In this document: positions 35,628 to 45,400 of the stretch, one piece after another | How positions within the stretch are numbered: the stretch's first letter is position 1 | How the letters are laid out: every line of letters starts with the position of its first letter | Source of the DNA: Actinomycetota bacterium | GTDB taxonomy: Bacteria; Actinomycetota; Actinomycetes; Mycobacteriales; Micromonosporaceae | Length of the DNA stretch: 64,000 nucleotides | Assembly: GCA_005885555.1 (NCBI GenBank) | Contig: VAWN01000022.1 | Span: 116,131-180,130, forward strand | Reading direction: 5' to 3' | Notes under the pieces: model-generated | What the model was told of the DNA's origin: nothing | Seen by the model: only the letters and a program-made list of their open reading frames with translations | Databases searched by the model: none | Program-made: the position numbers and the translations under genes

Positions 35628-36737
35628 ATGAAGCTGCGCCTGCCGGGCGACTACCGCCCGATGAGTTCCGAGGCCCGCGCCGGACTCGGCGCGGCTTTCG
35701 TGTTGCTCGCACTCATCTCCGCGATCGAGATCGCCGACGGCCGTGAGCCGCACTACATCGGGCTGCTGGCGGCGGCGCCGTTCCTGGTCGCCACGTTCGC
35801 GGCGTGGCGCGAGGTGCTCATCGTCGGCGGGGTGGCCACCGCCCTCGGCGTCGCCTTCGGGTCGTACCCGCACGGGCTGACCATGCCGAGCGCGGTGCAG
35901 ATCGGCGCCATCATGGCGGCCACCGCGATCGCCGCCGTCGCCGGTACCGTCCGGGCCGGCCAGGCCGAGCGGCTGGTGGAACTGTCCCGCCTGGCCTCGG
36001 TCGCGCAGGCCGCGGTGCTGCGGCCGCTCGGTCCCCGGGTCGGTCCGCTGGCCGTGGCCGGGCGGTACATCTCGGCGAGCGTGGCGGCCGACATCGGCGG
36101 CGACCTGTACGAGGCGCTCGACACGCCGTACGGGGTACGGATGATCATCGGTGACGTGCGTGGCAAGGGGCTGGACGCGGTCCGGCTGGCGAGCATCGTC
36201 CTCGGCTCGTACCGGCACGTTGCCTACGAACGGGCCGACCTGCGCGCGATCGTGGCCGACCTGGACCGTGCCGTCGCCCGCTCGGTCGGCGACGAGGACT
36301 TCGTCACCGCGGCGCTGGTCGAGGAGCGCGGCGGCACGCTGACCATCGTGAACTGCGGCCACCCGCCCCCCCTGTTGCTGCGCCGCGGTGAGGTGATCCC
36401 GCTGGAGCCGCCGGCGAGCGCGCCGCCGCTGGGGTTCATGCCGGTGGTACGCCCGCGGGTGGAGCGGCTGGAACCCGGCGACCGGCTGCTGCTGTTCACC
36501 GACGGCCTGGCCGAGGCGCGCCGGGACGGTGAGTTCTTCCCCACCGCCGAGCGGGCCTGGCGGCTGCTCGGCCACGGTACCGTCGGCGACGGCCTGGCGT
36601 CCCTGGAGAGCGCGCTGCTGGAGTGGGTGCACGGCCGGCTCGACGACGACATCGCGCTGGTCCTGATGGAGTACGCCGGTGCCCAGCCGGCCACCGCCGC
36701 AGCCGGCCCGAGCTGGGAGGTTGGTACGGATACCTGA
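35628..36737 (+). CDS. Membrane SpoIIE/RsbU-type PP2C phosphatase
   Basis: A 369-residue phosphatase with about four N-terminal membrane segments (residues 17-115) and a cytoplasmic PP2C-SIGMA domain. Key motifs are DIGGDLYEAL, MIIGDVRGKGLDAVRLA, NCGHPPPLLL, LFTDGLAEAR and DDDIALVLM. Such enzymes dephosphorylate STAS anti-sigma antagonists in partner-switching pathways. The start is ATG at 35628. It stands alone; the STAS proteins at 20552 and 40874 are candidate substrates (inference). The membrane part suggests that it reads an envelope signal. Confidence 0.9.
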   Translation: MKLRLPGDYRPMSSEARAGLGAAFVLLALISAIEIADGREPHYIGLLAAAPFLVATFAAWREVLIVGGVATALGVAFGSYPHGLTMPSAVQIGAIMAATAIAAVAGTVRAGQAERLVELSRLASVAQAAVLRPLGPRVGPLAVAGRYISASVAADIGGDLYEALDTPYGVRMIIGDVRGKGLDAVRLASIVLGSYRHVAYERADLRAIVADLDRAVARSVGDEDFVTAALVEERGGTLTIVNCGHPPPLLLRRGEVIPLEPPASAPPLGFMPVVRPRVERLEPGDRLLLFTDGLAEARRDGEFFPTAERAWRLLGHGTVGDGLASLESALLEWVHGRLDDDIALVLMEYAGAQPATAAAGPSWEVGTDT

Positions 36738-36754
36738 CTCGTGACTTGTTGACG

Positions 36755-36768
36755 TTACCCGTGGGTAA
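36755..36768. promoter_or_regulatory. Palindromic operator 1 upstream of fadE5
   Basis: TTACCC-GT-GGGTAA is a 6-bp-arm inverted repeat. With the second site at 36780-36793 it shares the pattern TTAC(C/T)C-N2-G(G/A)GTAA; the two centres are 25 bases apart. This is typical of a TetR-family repressor binding site in front of a fatty acid oxidation gene. Confidence 0.75.
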
Positions 36769-36779
36769 TACAGTGGTGG

Positions 36780-36793
36780 TTACTCTTGAGTAA
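36780..36793. promoter_or_regulatory. Palindromic operator 2 upstream of fadE5
   Basis: TTACTC-TT-GAGTAA, the companion of the site at 36755. It ends 27 bases before the fadE5 ATG, so it probably overlaps the promoter or leader. No repressor gene is encoded beside it in this window. Confidence 0.75.
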
Positions 36794-36820
36794 CTGAGCC
36801 GCCGACTGACGGGGGACGCG

Positions 36821-38668
36821 ATGAGTCACTACCGGAGCAACCTGCGGGACCTGTACTTCAACCTGTTCGAAGTGTTCGGCGCGGATCGGGTGCTGGGCAG
36901 CGCGGCCTTCCCCGATCTGGACGCCGAGTCGGCGCGCAGCATCCTGGCGGAGGTCGACCGGCTGGCCCGCGAGGACCTCGCCGCCAGCTACACCGAGGGC
37001 GACCGCAACCCGCCCGTCTTCGACCCGCGGACGCACAGCGTCACCATCCCCGAGGCGGTCCGCCGCTCGTACCAGGCCTTCATGGACAGCGAGTTCTGGC
37101 GGCTGGACCTGCCCGCGGAGCTGGACGGCACCCCGGCGCCCCGGATCTTCTGGTGGTCGCTGGCCGAGCTGGTGCTCGGCGCCAACGCGCCGGTCTGGAT
37201 GTACGCCTCCGGCCCCTCGTTCGCGCACACCCTGTGGGAGATGGGCACCCCGGAGCAGAAGGAGTGGGCAAAGATCGTGGTCGCCAAGCGCTGGGCGGCG
37301 ACCATGGTGCTCACCGAGCCGGACGCCGGGTCGGACGTGGGCGCCGGGCGCACCCGCGCGGTACCCCAGCCGGACGGCTCCTGGCACATCGAGGGTGTCA
37401 AGCGGTTCATCACCAGCGGCGAGCACGACCTGAGCGGCAACATCATCCACTACGTGCTGGCCCGGCCGGTGGATACACCGGGGGCGGGCGGTCCGGGTAC
37501 CAAGGGGTTGTCGCTGTTCGTCGTGCCGAAGTACCACTTCGACGGGCAGACCGGTGAGCTGGGCGAGCGCAACGGCGTGTTCGCCACCAACGTCGAGCAC
37601 AAGATGGGCCTCAAGGTCTCCACGACCTGCGAGCTGACCTTCGGTGGGCACGGGGTACCGGCGCAGGGCTGGCTGCTCGGCGGGGTGCACGACGGCATCC
37701 GGCAGATGTTCATGGTCATCGAGTGCGCGCGGATGATGGTGGGTACCAAGGCCATCGCGACCCTGTCCACCGGCTACCTGAACGCGCTGACCTACGCCAA
37801 GGACCGGGTGCAGGGCGCCGACCTGCTGCGGATGTCCGACAAGACGGCGCCGCGGGTGACCATCACCCACCACCCGGACGTGCGCCGGTCGCTGATGCTG
37901 CAGAAGTCGTACGCCGAGGGGCTGCGCGCGCTGGTCGCCTACACCGCGTCCTGGCAGGACCGGGCGGCGACGACCGACGACGCGGTGGTCCGCGACCTCG
38001 CCGGCCGGGTCAACGACCTGCTGCTGCCGCTGGTCAAGGGGGTCGGCTCGGAGCGGGCGTACGAGCTGCTCGGGCACGAGTCGCTGCAGACCTTCGGCGG
38101 GTCCGGGTTCCTGCAGGACTACCCGATCGAGCAGTACGTGCGGGATTCGAAGATCGACACGCTGTACGAGGGGACGACCGCGATCCAGTCGCTCGACCTG
38201 GTGTTCCGCAAGATCGTACGGGACCGGGGCCGGGCGCTGACCGCGCTCGCGACCGAGATCCAGGAGTTCCTCGACAGCGAGGCCGGCAACGGGCAGCTCA
38301 AGGACGAGCGGCTGGCGCTGGCGAAGGCGCTGGGCGAGGTGCAGCAGATGCTGGCCACGATGACCGGCTGGCTGATGGCGGCGCAGGGCGGTGAACCGCG
38401 CGAGCTGTACAAGATCGGGCTCAACTCGCGACGGGTACTGCTCGCCCTCGGCGACCTGATCGTCGGCTGGCTGCTGCAGAAGCAGGCCGACGTGGCACTG
38501 CGCGCGCTGGCGCAGCCGGTGTCCGCCGCCGACGAGTCGTTCTACGAGGGCAAGGTGGCGGCGGCCCGGTTCTTCGCGCACGAGGTGCTGCCGCGGATCG
38601 GCGCCGACCGGCGGATCGTCGAGTCGACCACGCTGGATCTGATGGAGGTACCCGAAGAGGCGTTCTGA
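36821..38668 (+). CDS. fadE5: FadE5-type acyl-CoA dehydrogenase
   Basis: A 615-residue flavin acyl-CoA dehydrogenase. It is very similar over its whole length to mycobacterial FadE5, which oxidises acyl-CoAs of broad chain length. The N-terminus [20 protein letters not shown] is typical of this subfamily. The FAD/acyl-CoA signatures are [20 protein letters not shown] and VKRFITSG. The C-terminal part has LGGSG-like [19 protein letters not shown] and the catalytic glutamate region [14 protein letters not shown]. An extra C-terminal domain follows (about 460-615). The start is ATG at 36821 with GGGGGA upstream. Two palindromes at 36755-36793 suggest TetR-type control by fatty acyl-CoA (inference). 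Confidence 0.95.
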   Translation: MSHYRSNLRDLYFNLFEVFGADRVLGSAAFPDLDAESARSILAEVDRLAREDLAASYTEGDRNPPVFDPRTHSVTIPEAVRRSYQAFMDSEFWRLDLPAELDGTPAPRIFWWSLAELVLGANAPVWMYASGPSFAHTLWEMGTPEQKEWAKIVVAKRWAATMVLTEPDAGSDVGAGRTRAVPQPDGSWHIEGVKRFITSGEHDLSGNIIHYVLARPVDTPGAGGPGTKGLSLFVVPKYHFDGQTGELGERNGVFATNVEHKMGLKVSTTCELTFGGHGVPAQGWLLGGVHDGIRQMFMVIECARMMVGTKAIATLSTGYLNALTYAKDRVQGADLLRMSDKTAPRVTITHHPDVRRSLMLQKSYAEGLRALVAYTASWQDRAATTDDAVVRDLAGRVNDLLLPLVKGVGSERAYELLGHESLQTFGGSGFLQDYPIEQYVRDSKIDTLYEGTTAIQSLDLVFRKIVRDRGRALTALATEIQEFLDSEAGNGQLKDERLALAKALGEVQQMLATMTGWLMAAQGGEPRELYKIGLNSRRVLLALGDLIVGWLLQKQADVALRALAQPVSAADESFYEGKVAAARFFAHEVLPRIGADRRIVESTTLDLMEVPEEAF

Positions 38669-38687
38669 CCGGGTTAGCCTGGTTGGT

Positions 38688-38963
38688 ATGGGTATCGGCG
38701 GCGGCATCTTCCTGGTCGCGATCGGTGCGATCCTGGCCTTCGCGGTACGCGCCAACTTCTCCTGGCTCGACGTGCACGTGGTCGGGTGGATCCTGATGCT
38801 GTCCGGCGCGACCGTCCTCGCCCTGACCGTGTGGTTCTGGCAGCAGCGGCGCGCCCGGCACCACCTGACCCTGGTCGAGGAGACCCAGCTCATGCACCAC
38901 CCGACCGGCCCGGTACCGCCGGAGCCGCCGGACGCCGAGCTGCCGGCCGGCCCGCAGGGCTGA
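38688..38963 (+). CDS. DUF6458 small membrane protein (first copy)
   Basis: A 91-residue protein with two membrane helices: residues ~2-22 (GIGGGIFLVAIGAILAFAV) and ~32-53 (VVGWILMLSGATVLALTVWFW). A charged/proline tail follows. The family is conserved in actinomycetes without a known function. The start is ATG at 38688, 20 bases after fadE5. A paralogue lies at 39781-40041 beyond sixA. Confidence 0.85.
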   Translation: MGIGGGIFLVAIGAILAFAVRANFSWLDVHVVGWILMLSGATVLALTVWFWQQRRARHHLTLVEETQLMHHPTGPVPPEPPDAELPAGPQG

Positions 38964-39056
38964 CCGGCGCTCCCGGCGCGCGGCGGGCACCGGGGCGGGC
39001 ACCGGGACGGACGCCGCGGGCGGACGGCCGGGCCGGGGCCGGGCGCCGCGGTTAGG

Positions 39057-39230
39057 GAGATCTTGGACGTCTGCACCCCTGCAAGGGGTACTCGACTTTC
39101 GGAGTTTTTGGATCGGCAGCTTCCCCAGGTCGGCGGGGGAAGCGTGTAGATCTTGCGGGTTGCCTGGTCAGGGCGATGCCGCCGGGTGCTGGTTGCGCCT
39201 GGTCTCCGAGATCTTGGACGCTTGCACCCC
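39057..39230. repeat. Repeated AGATCTTGGAC-type element with hairpins
   Basis: GAGATCTTGGACG with TGCACCCC three bases later occurs at 39057-39079 and again at 39208-39230. A partial copy (AGATCTTG) is at 39148-39155. Between them are hairpins ACCCC-TGCAA-GGGGT (39075-39089) and GCTTCCCC...GGGGAAGC (39119-39143). The second main copy lies inside the last codons of sixA. GATCTTGGAC also occurs in the inverted repeat at 11282. The region 38964-39167 otherwise holds only G/C-rich DNA. Confidence 0.75.
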
Positions 39231-39698
39231 CTCGGTGCCGGAGTCGAAGTCCGCCCAGTCGCCGTCGCGCCGGTGTACCGCGATCCCGCAGGTGCGCAGC
39301 CCGTCGCCGTCCCGGCCGGCGGGGCTGTCCAGCAGCGCGGACAGCGTCGACACGGCCGGATTGTGCCCGACCAGCAGCACCGAGCCCGCCTCCGGCGGCG
39401 CCTGCCGGATCAGCTCCAGGGCGTCCTCGACCCCGCCGTAGTACAGCTCGGACTCGAAGCGCACCTCCGGCTCGGGCCCGCCGGCCAGCGCCACCGACAC
39501 CCCGCGCCAGGTCTGCCGGGTGCGCTTCGACGGCGAGCAGAGCACCAGGTCAGGGCGGTATCCACGGGCTGCGAGCCAGGCACCCGCGGCGGCCGCGTCG
39601 GCATGCCCACGCTGAGTCAGTGGCCGGTCGCTGTCGGCCATGCCGGCCGGCCGTTCCGCCTTGGCGTGCCGCAGAATCACCAGGGACCGCTGGCTCAT
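39168..39698 (-). CDS. sixA: SixA-like phosphohistidine phosphatase
   Basis: A histidine phosphatase superfamily protein, about 176 residues, of the SixA branch that dephosphorylates phosphohistidine on signalling domains. The catalytic motif is LVILRHAKAERP, with RPLTQRGHADA and LLVGHNPAVSTL carrying the second histidine. ATG at 39698 is chosen; ATG at 39704 is two codons upstream. The normal end would be near FDSGTEG. The last ~18 residues (VQASKISETRRNQHPAASP) are encoded by the dispersed repeat described at 39057-39230, so the C-terminus appears to have been replaced or extended by it. Confidence 0.87.
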   Translation of the reverse strand: MSQRSLVILRHAKAERPAGMADSDRPLTQRGHADAAAAGAWLAARGYRPDLVLCSPSKRTRQTWRGVSVALAGGPEPEVRFESELYYGGVEDALELIRQAPPEAGSVLLVGHNPAVSTLSALLDSPAGRDGDGLRTCGIAVHRRDGDWADFDSGTEGVQASKISETRRNQHPAASP

Positions 39699-39780
39699 GC
39701 GCATAGCCTGCCCGATTAGTGGCCGGTGGGACGGGGTACCACTCATGTCGTCCCGCACTTGTGACCATTGGGAGGACACC

Positions 39781-40041
39781 GTGGGTATCGGTGGAAGTAT
39801 CTTCCTCATCGCGGTCGGCGCGATCCTCGCGTTCGCCGTACACGTCTCGGTGGGCTGGCTCAGTCTCAATGTCGTGGGCTACGTTCTGATGCTCGCCGGA
39901 GTGGTCGGCCTGCTGCTCACCCTGTGGTTCTGGAGCAACCGCCGCCGTACCGTCGTCGCCCGCCCCAACGTCGACACCGCCGACCGGGTCGTCGACGAGA
40001 AGCGGCGGGTGGAGTACCAGCCCCGGGACACGGACTACTGA
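39781..40041 (+). CDS. DUF6458 small membrane protein (second copy)
   Basis: An 86-residue paralogue of the protein at 38688. The N-terminus MGIGGSIFLIAVGAILAFAV nearly matches. The second helix is VVGYVLMLAGVVGLLLTLWFW, followed by a basic tail. The start is GTG at 39781, with GGGAGG upstream. The sixA gene lies between the two copies on the opposite strand. The function is unknown. Confidence 0.85.
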   Translation: MGIGGSIFLIAVGAILAFAVHVSVGWLSLNVVGYVLMLAGVVGLLLTLWFWSNRRRTVVARPNVDTADRVVDEKRRVEYQPRDTDY

Positions 40042-40051
40042 ACCGGAGCAG

Positions 40052-40080
40052 AAGGGCGCCCGCCGAAGGGCGCCCTTTCG
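40052..40080. terminator. Bidirectional terminator between DUF6458 and HlyIII genes
   Basis: Arms AAGGGCGCCC (40052-40061) and GGGCGCCCTT (40068-40077) pair perfectly around a GCCGAA loop, followed by T. It lies in the 43-base gap between two convergent stops. Confidence 0.85.
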
Positions 40081-40084
40081 CGCG

Positions 40085-40762
40085 TCAGGCGAACAGCGCC
40101 AGGTAGACGGCGACGTGGTGGCACAGCGCCGCGACCAGGGTGCAGGCGTGGAAGAACTCGTGGTGGCCGAAGGTACCCGGCCAGCCGCGCGGCCGGCGCA
40201 GCGCGTAGCAGACCGCGCCGAGCGTGTAGAAGACGCCACCGGCCAGCAGCAGCACCAGCGCGGCCAGCCCGCCGCGGGCGAGCAGCTGCGGCAGTACCGG
40301 GATCGCCACCCAGCCCAGCGCCACGTACAGCGGTGCGCCGACCCAGCGGGGTGCGTGCGGATAGATCAGCTTGAGGCCGACGCCGAGCACCGCGCCGCCC
40401 CAGACGATGGCGAGGATCGTCGTGGCCACCCCGCGGCGCAGCAGCAGTACCGAGAACGGCGTGTAGGTACCCGCGATGAACACGAAGATCATCGAATGGT
40501 CGAGCCGGCGCATGACGAGGTACCAGCGCGGCGACCAGACCCGGCGGTGGTACAGCGCGCTCGTGCCGAACAGCGCGCACACCGTCACGCTGTAGACGGC
40601 GCACGACACGGCCGGTGCCGTACCGGGTACCAGGGTCGCCGCCAGCGTGGTGAGCACCGCGCCGGCCACCACGGCGACGAAGAACGCGTAGGCGTGCAGC
40701 CAGCCGCGCATCCTGGGCTTACCCAGGTCGATCGGGCGCAGCGGGGTCGGGGTTGTCGTCAC
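40085..40762 (-). CDS. HlyIII/PAQR-family seven-helix membrane protein
   Basis: A 225-residue membrane protein of the hemolysin III (PAQR) family with about seven helices. Conserved points are ALFGTSALYHRR, RRLDHSMIFVFIAGTYTPF and GHHEFFHACTLVAAL, which carry the zinc-ligand histidines of this family. Bacterial members may be hydrolases acting on membrane lipids; this is not settled. The start is GTG at 40762; no strong ribosome site is visible, and a downstream ATG (MRGWLHAY) is an alternative. It is divergent from the STAS/SpoIIE pair. Confidence 0.88.
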   Translation of the reverse strand: MTTTPTPLRPIDLGKPRMRGWLHAYAFFVAVVAGAVLTTLAATLVPGTAPAVSCAVYSVTVCALFGTSALYHRRVWSPRWYLVMRRLDHSMIFVFIAGTYTPFSVLLLRRGVATTILAIVWGGAVLGVGLKLIYPHAPRWVGAPLYVALGWVAIPVLPQLLARGGLAALVLLLAGGVFYTLGAVCYALRRPRGWPGTFGHHEFFHACTLVAALCHHVAVYLALFA

Positions 40763-40873
40763 GGCACCAAGGTTACGGCACCGTAGGTTACTCGCCAGTA
40801 GAAACGTTGTGCTTCTCACGAAGCCGGCTAGAGTCTCATGGCGGGCCGATTTCGGCGGAAGGAGGCGGCCCCG

Positions 40874-41212
40874 GTGCGGATGTCGGTGTCCAACCAGCGC
40901 AGCGGAAGCCTGATGACCGTCGCCGTCTCCGGCGAGGTCGACCTGTCCACCGGTGCCGACCTGGAGAACGCGATCACCGGGGCGGTCCACGCCGAGGGCG
41001 TCACCGAGGTGCTGATCGACCTGTCCGCCGTCGACTTCCTCGACTCCTCCGGCATCGCGCTGCTGCTGCGCGGCCGGCGGGCCGCCGACGCGCGGGGCGT
41101 CGCATACCGGGTGGTCGACGCGCACGGCATCACCCGCCAGGTACTGGAGATTACCGGCGTGTGGGCGCACCTCGTCGGCGACCCCGGCCACAACCAGCCG
41201 ACCACCCCATGA
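40874..41212 (+). CDS. STAS-domain anti-sigma factor antagonist, paired with a GAF-SpoIIE phosphatase
   Basis: A single STAS domain of 112 residues: VAVSGEVDLSTGADLENAI and VDFLDSSGIALLLRGRRAA, with the DSSG phosphorylation motif. I chose GTG at 40874 because GGAAGGAGG lies 8 bases upstream; ATG at 40838 would add 12 residues without a site. Its stop overlaps the ATG of the phosphatase gene (ATGA at 41209-41212). Substrate and phosphatase are therefore probably made together, forming a partner-switching module that lacks its kinase here. Confidence 0.9.
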   Translation: MRMSVSNQRSGSLMTVAVSGEVDLSTGADLENAITGAVHAEGVTEVLIDLSAVDFLDSSGIALLLRGRRAADARGVAYRVVDAHGITRQVLEITGVWAHLVGDPGHNQPTTP

Positions 41213-42417
41213 CCGTGACCGGATTCGTCACCGAAGAGGATGACGAGCGGCTGCGCCGGCTGCTCGCCATGACCGATGCCGCCCTGGCCCAACTGGACGT
41301 CGACGAGCTGCTCACCGAGCTGGCGTCGCGTACCCGCGAGCTGATGGGCACCGACACGGCGGCGATCCTGCTGCTCGACGCCTCCGGTCGGGAACTGGTC
41401 GCGACCGCGGCCAGCGGCCTGGAAGAGGAGGTCCGCCAGGGTATCCGGGTGCCGGTCGGGTACGGCTTCGCGGGCCGGATCGCGGCCACCGCGCAGCCGC
41501 TGGTCATCGACCAGGTGGACCGCACCACCGTGGTCAACCAGCTCCTCATCGACGCGCACCTCGCCGTCCTGGCCGGGGTACCGATCACCGCGTCCGGCCG
41601 GGTACTCGGCGTGCTGCACGTCGGCAGCCGCAGCCCGCGCCGGTTCACCGGCGGCGACATCGAGCTGCTGCGCCTGGTCGCCGACCGGGCCGGCCTGGCC
41701 GCCCAGGCGCGCATCTTCGCGCTGGAACGCCAGACCACCGTCGCCCTCCAGCGCAGCCTCCTGCCGGCCCGGCCGCCGGTCGTGGCCGGCTTCGACATCG
41801 CGGCCCGGTACCTGCCCGGTGCCGAGGTCGGGGTCGGCGGCGACTGGTACGACGTGTTCGCGCTGCCCAGCGGGTATGTCGGCGTGGTGATCGGTGACGT
41901 GGCCGGCAGCGGGCTGCGCGCCGCGGTCGTGATGGGCCGCATCCGCAGCGCGCTGCGCGCCTACGCGCTGGAGACGAACGACCCGGCCGACGTGCTGACC
42001 CGGCTGGACAACAAGATCCAGTTCTTCGAGCCCGACGCGATGGCGACCGCCGCCTACGCCGTGATCGATCCCGCGCGCACCACGTTGACCGTGTCGCTGG
42101 CCGGGCACCTGCCGCCGGTACTGCTGGACGCCGACGGCAACGGCCGGCTGCTGGTGGCACCGGCCGACCTTCCCCTCGGCGCCTACCACGAAACGCCCCG
42201 CCGGACGATCACCATCCCGGTACCGGACGCGGCGCTGTTCTACACCGACGGGCTCATCGAGCGCCGCGACCGGCCGCTGCGCGACGGCCTCGTCGAGCTG
42301 CTCGCCGCGGTCGGCGCCGGTACCGCCGACGACCTGTGCGTGCAGGCGATGCGGGTACTGCACGAGAAGCCGGCCACCGACGACGTGGCGCTGATCGCGG
42401 TCCGCCGCGCACCCTGA
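41209..42417 (+). CDS. GAF-domain SpoIIE/RsbU-type PP2C phosphatase
   Basis: A 402-residue soluble phosphatase. The N-terminal GAF domain (about 25-175) has [20 protein letters not shown] and [20 protein letters not shown]. The PP2C-SIGMA domain (about 195-400) has [59 protein letters not shown] and DDVALIAV. It probably dephosphorylates the STAS protein encoded upstream, with the GAF domain sensing a small ligand or redox state (inference). ATG at 41209 is translationally coupled to that gene. Confidence 0.92.
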   Translation: MTVTGFVTEEDDERLRRLLAMTDAALAQLDVDELLTELASRTRELMGTDTAAILLLDASGRELVATAASGLEEEVRQGIRVPVGYGFAGRIAATAQPLVIDQVDRTTVVNQLLIDAHLAVLAGVPITASGRVLGVLHVGSRSPRRFTGGDIELLRLVADRAGLAAQARIFALERQTTVALQRSLLPARPPVVAGFDIAARYLPGAEVGVGGDWYDVFALPSGYVGVVIGDVAGSGLRAAVVMGRIRSALRAYALETNDPADVLTRLDNKIQFFEPDAMATAAYAVIDPARTTLTVSLAGHLPPVLLDADGNGRLLVAPADLPLGAYHETPRRTITIPVPDAALFYTDGLIERRDRPLRDGLVELLAAVGAGTADDLCVQAMRVLHEKPATDDVALIAVRRAP

Positions 42418-42428
42418 CGGGCGTCGCG

Positions 42429-45400
42429 ATGCGGGGCTGGCAGTTCTGGATCGACCGCGGCGGTACCTTCACCGACATCGTCGCGCGGACGCCGGACGGC
42501 CGGCTGGTCACGCACAAGCTGCTGTCGGAGAACCCGGCCCGGTACCGCGACGCCGCCGTCGCCGGTATCCGCGCGCTGCTGGACGGCGGGCCGGCGGAAA
42601 GCCGCGTCGAAGCGGTCCGGATGGGTACCACGGTGGCGACCAACGCGCTGCTGGAACGCAAGGGCGAGCGGACGGTACTGGTCATCACGAAGGGCTTCGG
42701 TGACGCGCTGCGGATCGGGTACCAGAACCGGCCGCGCATCTTCGACCGGCACATCGTGCTGCCGGAGATGCTCTACGAGCGGGTGATCGAGCTGGACGAG
42801 CGGGTCGCCGCGGACGGCACCGTCCTGCGGTCGCCCGATCTCGACGCGCTGGCCACGCACCTGCGGGCCGCCCGGGACGCCGGGGCGGGCTCGGTCGCCG
42901 TCGCCTGCCTGCACAGCCACCTGTACCCGGAGCACGAGCGCGCCGCCGGCAAGGTGGCCGAGCAGCTCGGCTTCGCGCAGGTCTCCTGCGGCAGCGAGGT
43001 CAGCCCGCTGATGAAGCTGGTACCCCGCGGTGACACCACGGTCGTCGACGCGTACCTGTCCCCGGTGCTGCGCCGCTACGTCGACGGGATCGCCCGGCAG
43101 CTGCCCGGTGTCCGGCTGATGTTCATGCAGTCCAACGGCGGCCTGGCCGAGGCCGGGCACTTCCGCGGCAAGGACGCGATCCTGTCCGGCCCGGCCGGCG
43201 GCATCGTCGGCATGGTACGGATGTCGCAGCTCGCCGGCTTCGACCACGTCATCGGCTTCGACATGGGCGGCACCTCGACCGACGTCTCGCACTACGCCGG
43301 GGGGTACGAGCGGGTCTTCCACACCCAGGTGGCCGGCGTGCGGCTGCGCGCGCCGATGATCGACATCCACACCGTCGCGGCCGGCGGCGGTTCGATCCTG
43401 CACTTCGACGGCGCCCGGTACCGGGTCGGCCCGGACTCGGCCGGTGCCGACCCCGGCCCGGCCTGCTACCGGGGCGGCGGCCCGCTCGCCGTCACCGACG
43501 CCAACGTGATGCTCGGCCGCATCCAGCCGGAGTACTTCCCGCGGGTGTTCGGGCCGGACGGCGACCAGCCGCTGGACGCCGACGTCGTCCGCGCGCGGTT
43601 CGCCGACCTGGCCGCGCGGATCGGCGACGGCCGCGGCCCGGAGGAGGTCGCCGAGGGGTACCTGCGCATCGCCGTGGCCAACATGGCCAACGCGGTCAAG
43701 CGGATCTCGGTGCAGAAGGGGCACGACGTCACCGGGTACGCCCTGACCACCTTCGGCGGCGCGGGCGGCCAGCACGCCTGCGCGGTCGCCGACTCGCTGG
43801 GCATCCGGTCGGTGCTCGTCCCGCCGATGGCCGGGGTACTGTCCGCGCTCGGCATCGGCCTCGCCGACACCACCGCCATGCGCGAGCAGTCGGTGGAGGT
43901 GCGGCTGGACGAAACCGCGGTGCCGCGGCTGGTCGAGGTCGCCGACGCGCTGTCCGCCGCCGCGCGGGCCGAGCTTGCCGAGGAGGAGGTACCCGACGAG
44001 GCGATCACCGTCAGCGTCCAGGTGCAGCTCCACTACGACGGCACCGACACGGCGGTACCGGTGGCGCTGGCCGACCTGGACGCGATGCTCGCCGAGTTCG
44101 CCGAGACCTACCGCCGGACGTACTCGTTCCTCATGGACCGGCCGCTGATCGCCGAAGCGGTCACGGTCGAGGCGACCGGCCGGACCGAGCAGCCGGAGTT
44201 GACCTACGCCGCCGGCGAGCCGGTCGAGCCGGTCGAGGTGCGGATGTACACCGGGGGCGGGTGGCGTCCGGTACCCCTGTACCAGCGGGACGGGCTGCGG
44301 CCGGGCGACACCGTCGACGGACCGGCGATCGTCGCCGAGGCGAACGCCACGACCGTGGTGGACGACGGGTGGCGGGCCGCGGTCACCGGGTACGGACACC
44401 TGCTGCTGGAGCGGGCGCGGCCGCGCGCCGACGACGCGGGGGCGACCACCCGCGTCGATCCGGTCCTGTTGGAGATCTTCAACAACCTGTTCATGTCGAT
44501 CGCCGAGCAGATGGGCGCGCGGCTGGAGGCCACCGCGCAGTCGGTCAACATCCGGGAGCGGCTGGACTTCTCCTGCGCGCTGTTCGACCCGGACGGCAAC
44601 CTGATCGCCAACGCGCCGCACATGCCGGTGCACCTCGGTTCGATGGGCGCGAGCGTCAAGGAGGTGATCCGGCGGCGGGCCGGCGACCTGCGGCCGGGCG
44701 ACGTCTACGCGATCAACGACCCGTACCACGGCGGCACCCACCTGCCCGACGTCACCGTCGTCACCCCGGTGTTCGGTACCGGCGGCGAGATCCTGTTCCA
44801 CGTCGCCTCCCGCGGCCACCACGCGGAGATCGGCGGGATCACCCCCGGCTCGATGCCGGCCAGCAGCCGCGACCTGCACGAGGAGGGCGTGCTGTTCGAC
44901 AACTGGCTGCTCGTGGCCGACGGGCGGTTCCGCGAGGAGGAGACGCAGGCGCTGCTGGCCGGTGCGCGGTACCCGTCGCGGAACCCGGCGACCAACCTCG
45001 CCGACCTGCGCGCCCAGGTCGCCGCGAACGCCAAGGGCGTCGAGGAGGTCGGCCGGATGATCGGGCACTTCGGCCTCGACGTGGTGCAGGCGTACATGCG
45101 GCACGTGCAGGACAACGCGGAGGACGCGGTGCGCCGGGTGATCGGCGCGCTGGGTTCCGGCTCCTACCGCTACGAACTGGACTCGGGTGCGGTGATCGCG
45201 GTGCGGGTCTCCGTCGACCGGGCCGCCCGCACCGCCACGATCGACTTCACCGGCTCGTCGGCGCAGCTGGACACCAACTTCAACGCGCCGACGTCGGTGG
45301 TCACCGCGGCGGTGCTGTACGTCTTCCGGACCCTGGTCGCCGACGACATCCCGCTCAACGACGGGTGCCTGCGGCCGCTGCGGATCGTGGTACCGCCCGG

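Noticed and set aside
36755..39076. A 773-residue open frame on the minus strand
   Set aside because: It is antisense to fadE5 and would run through its operators; composition is that of shadow frames.
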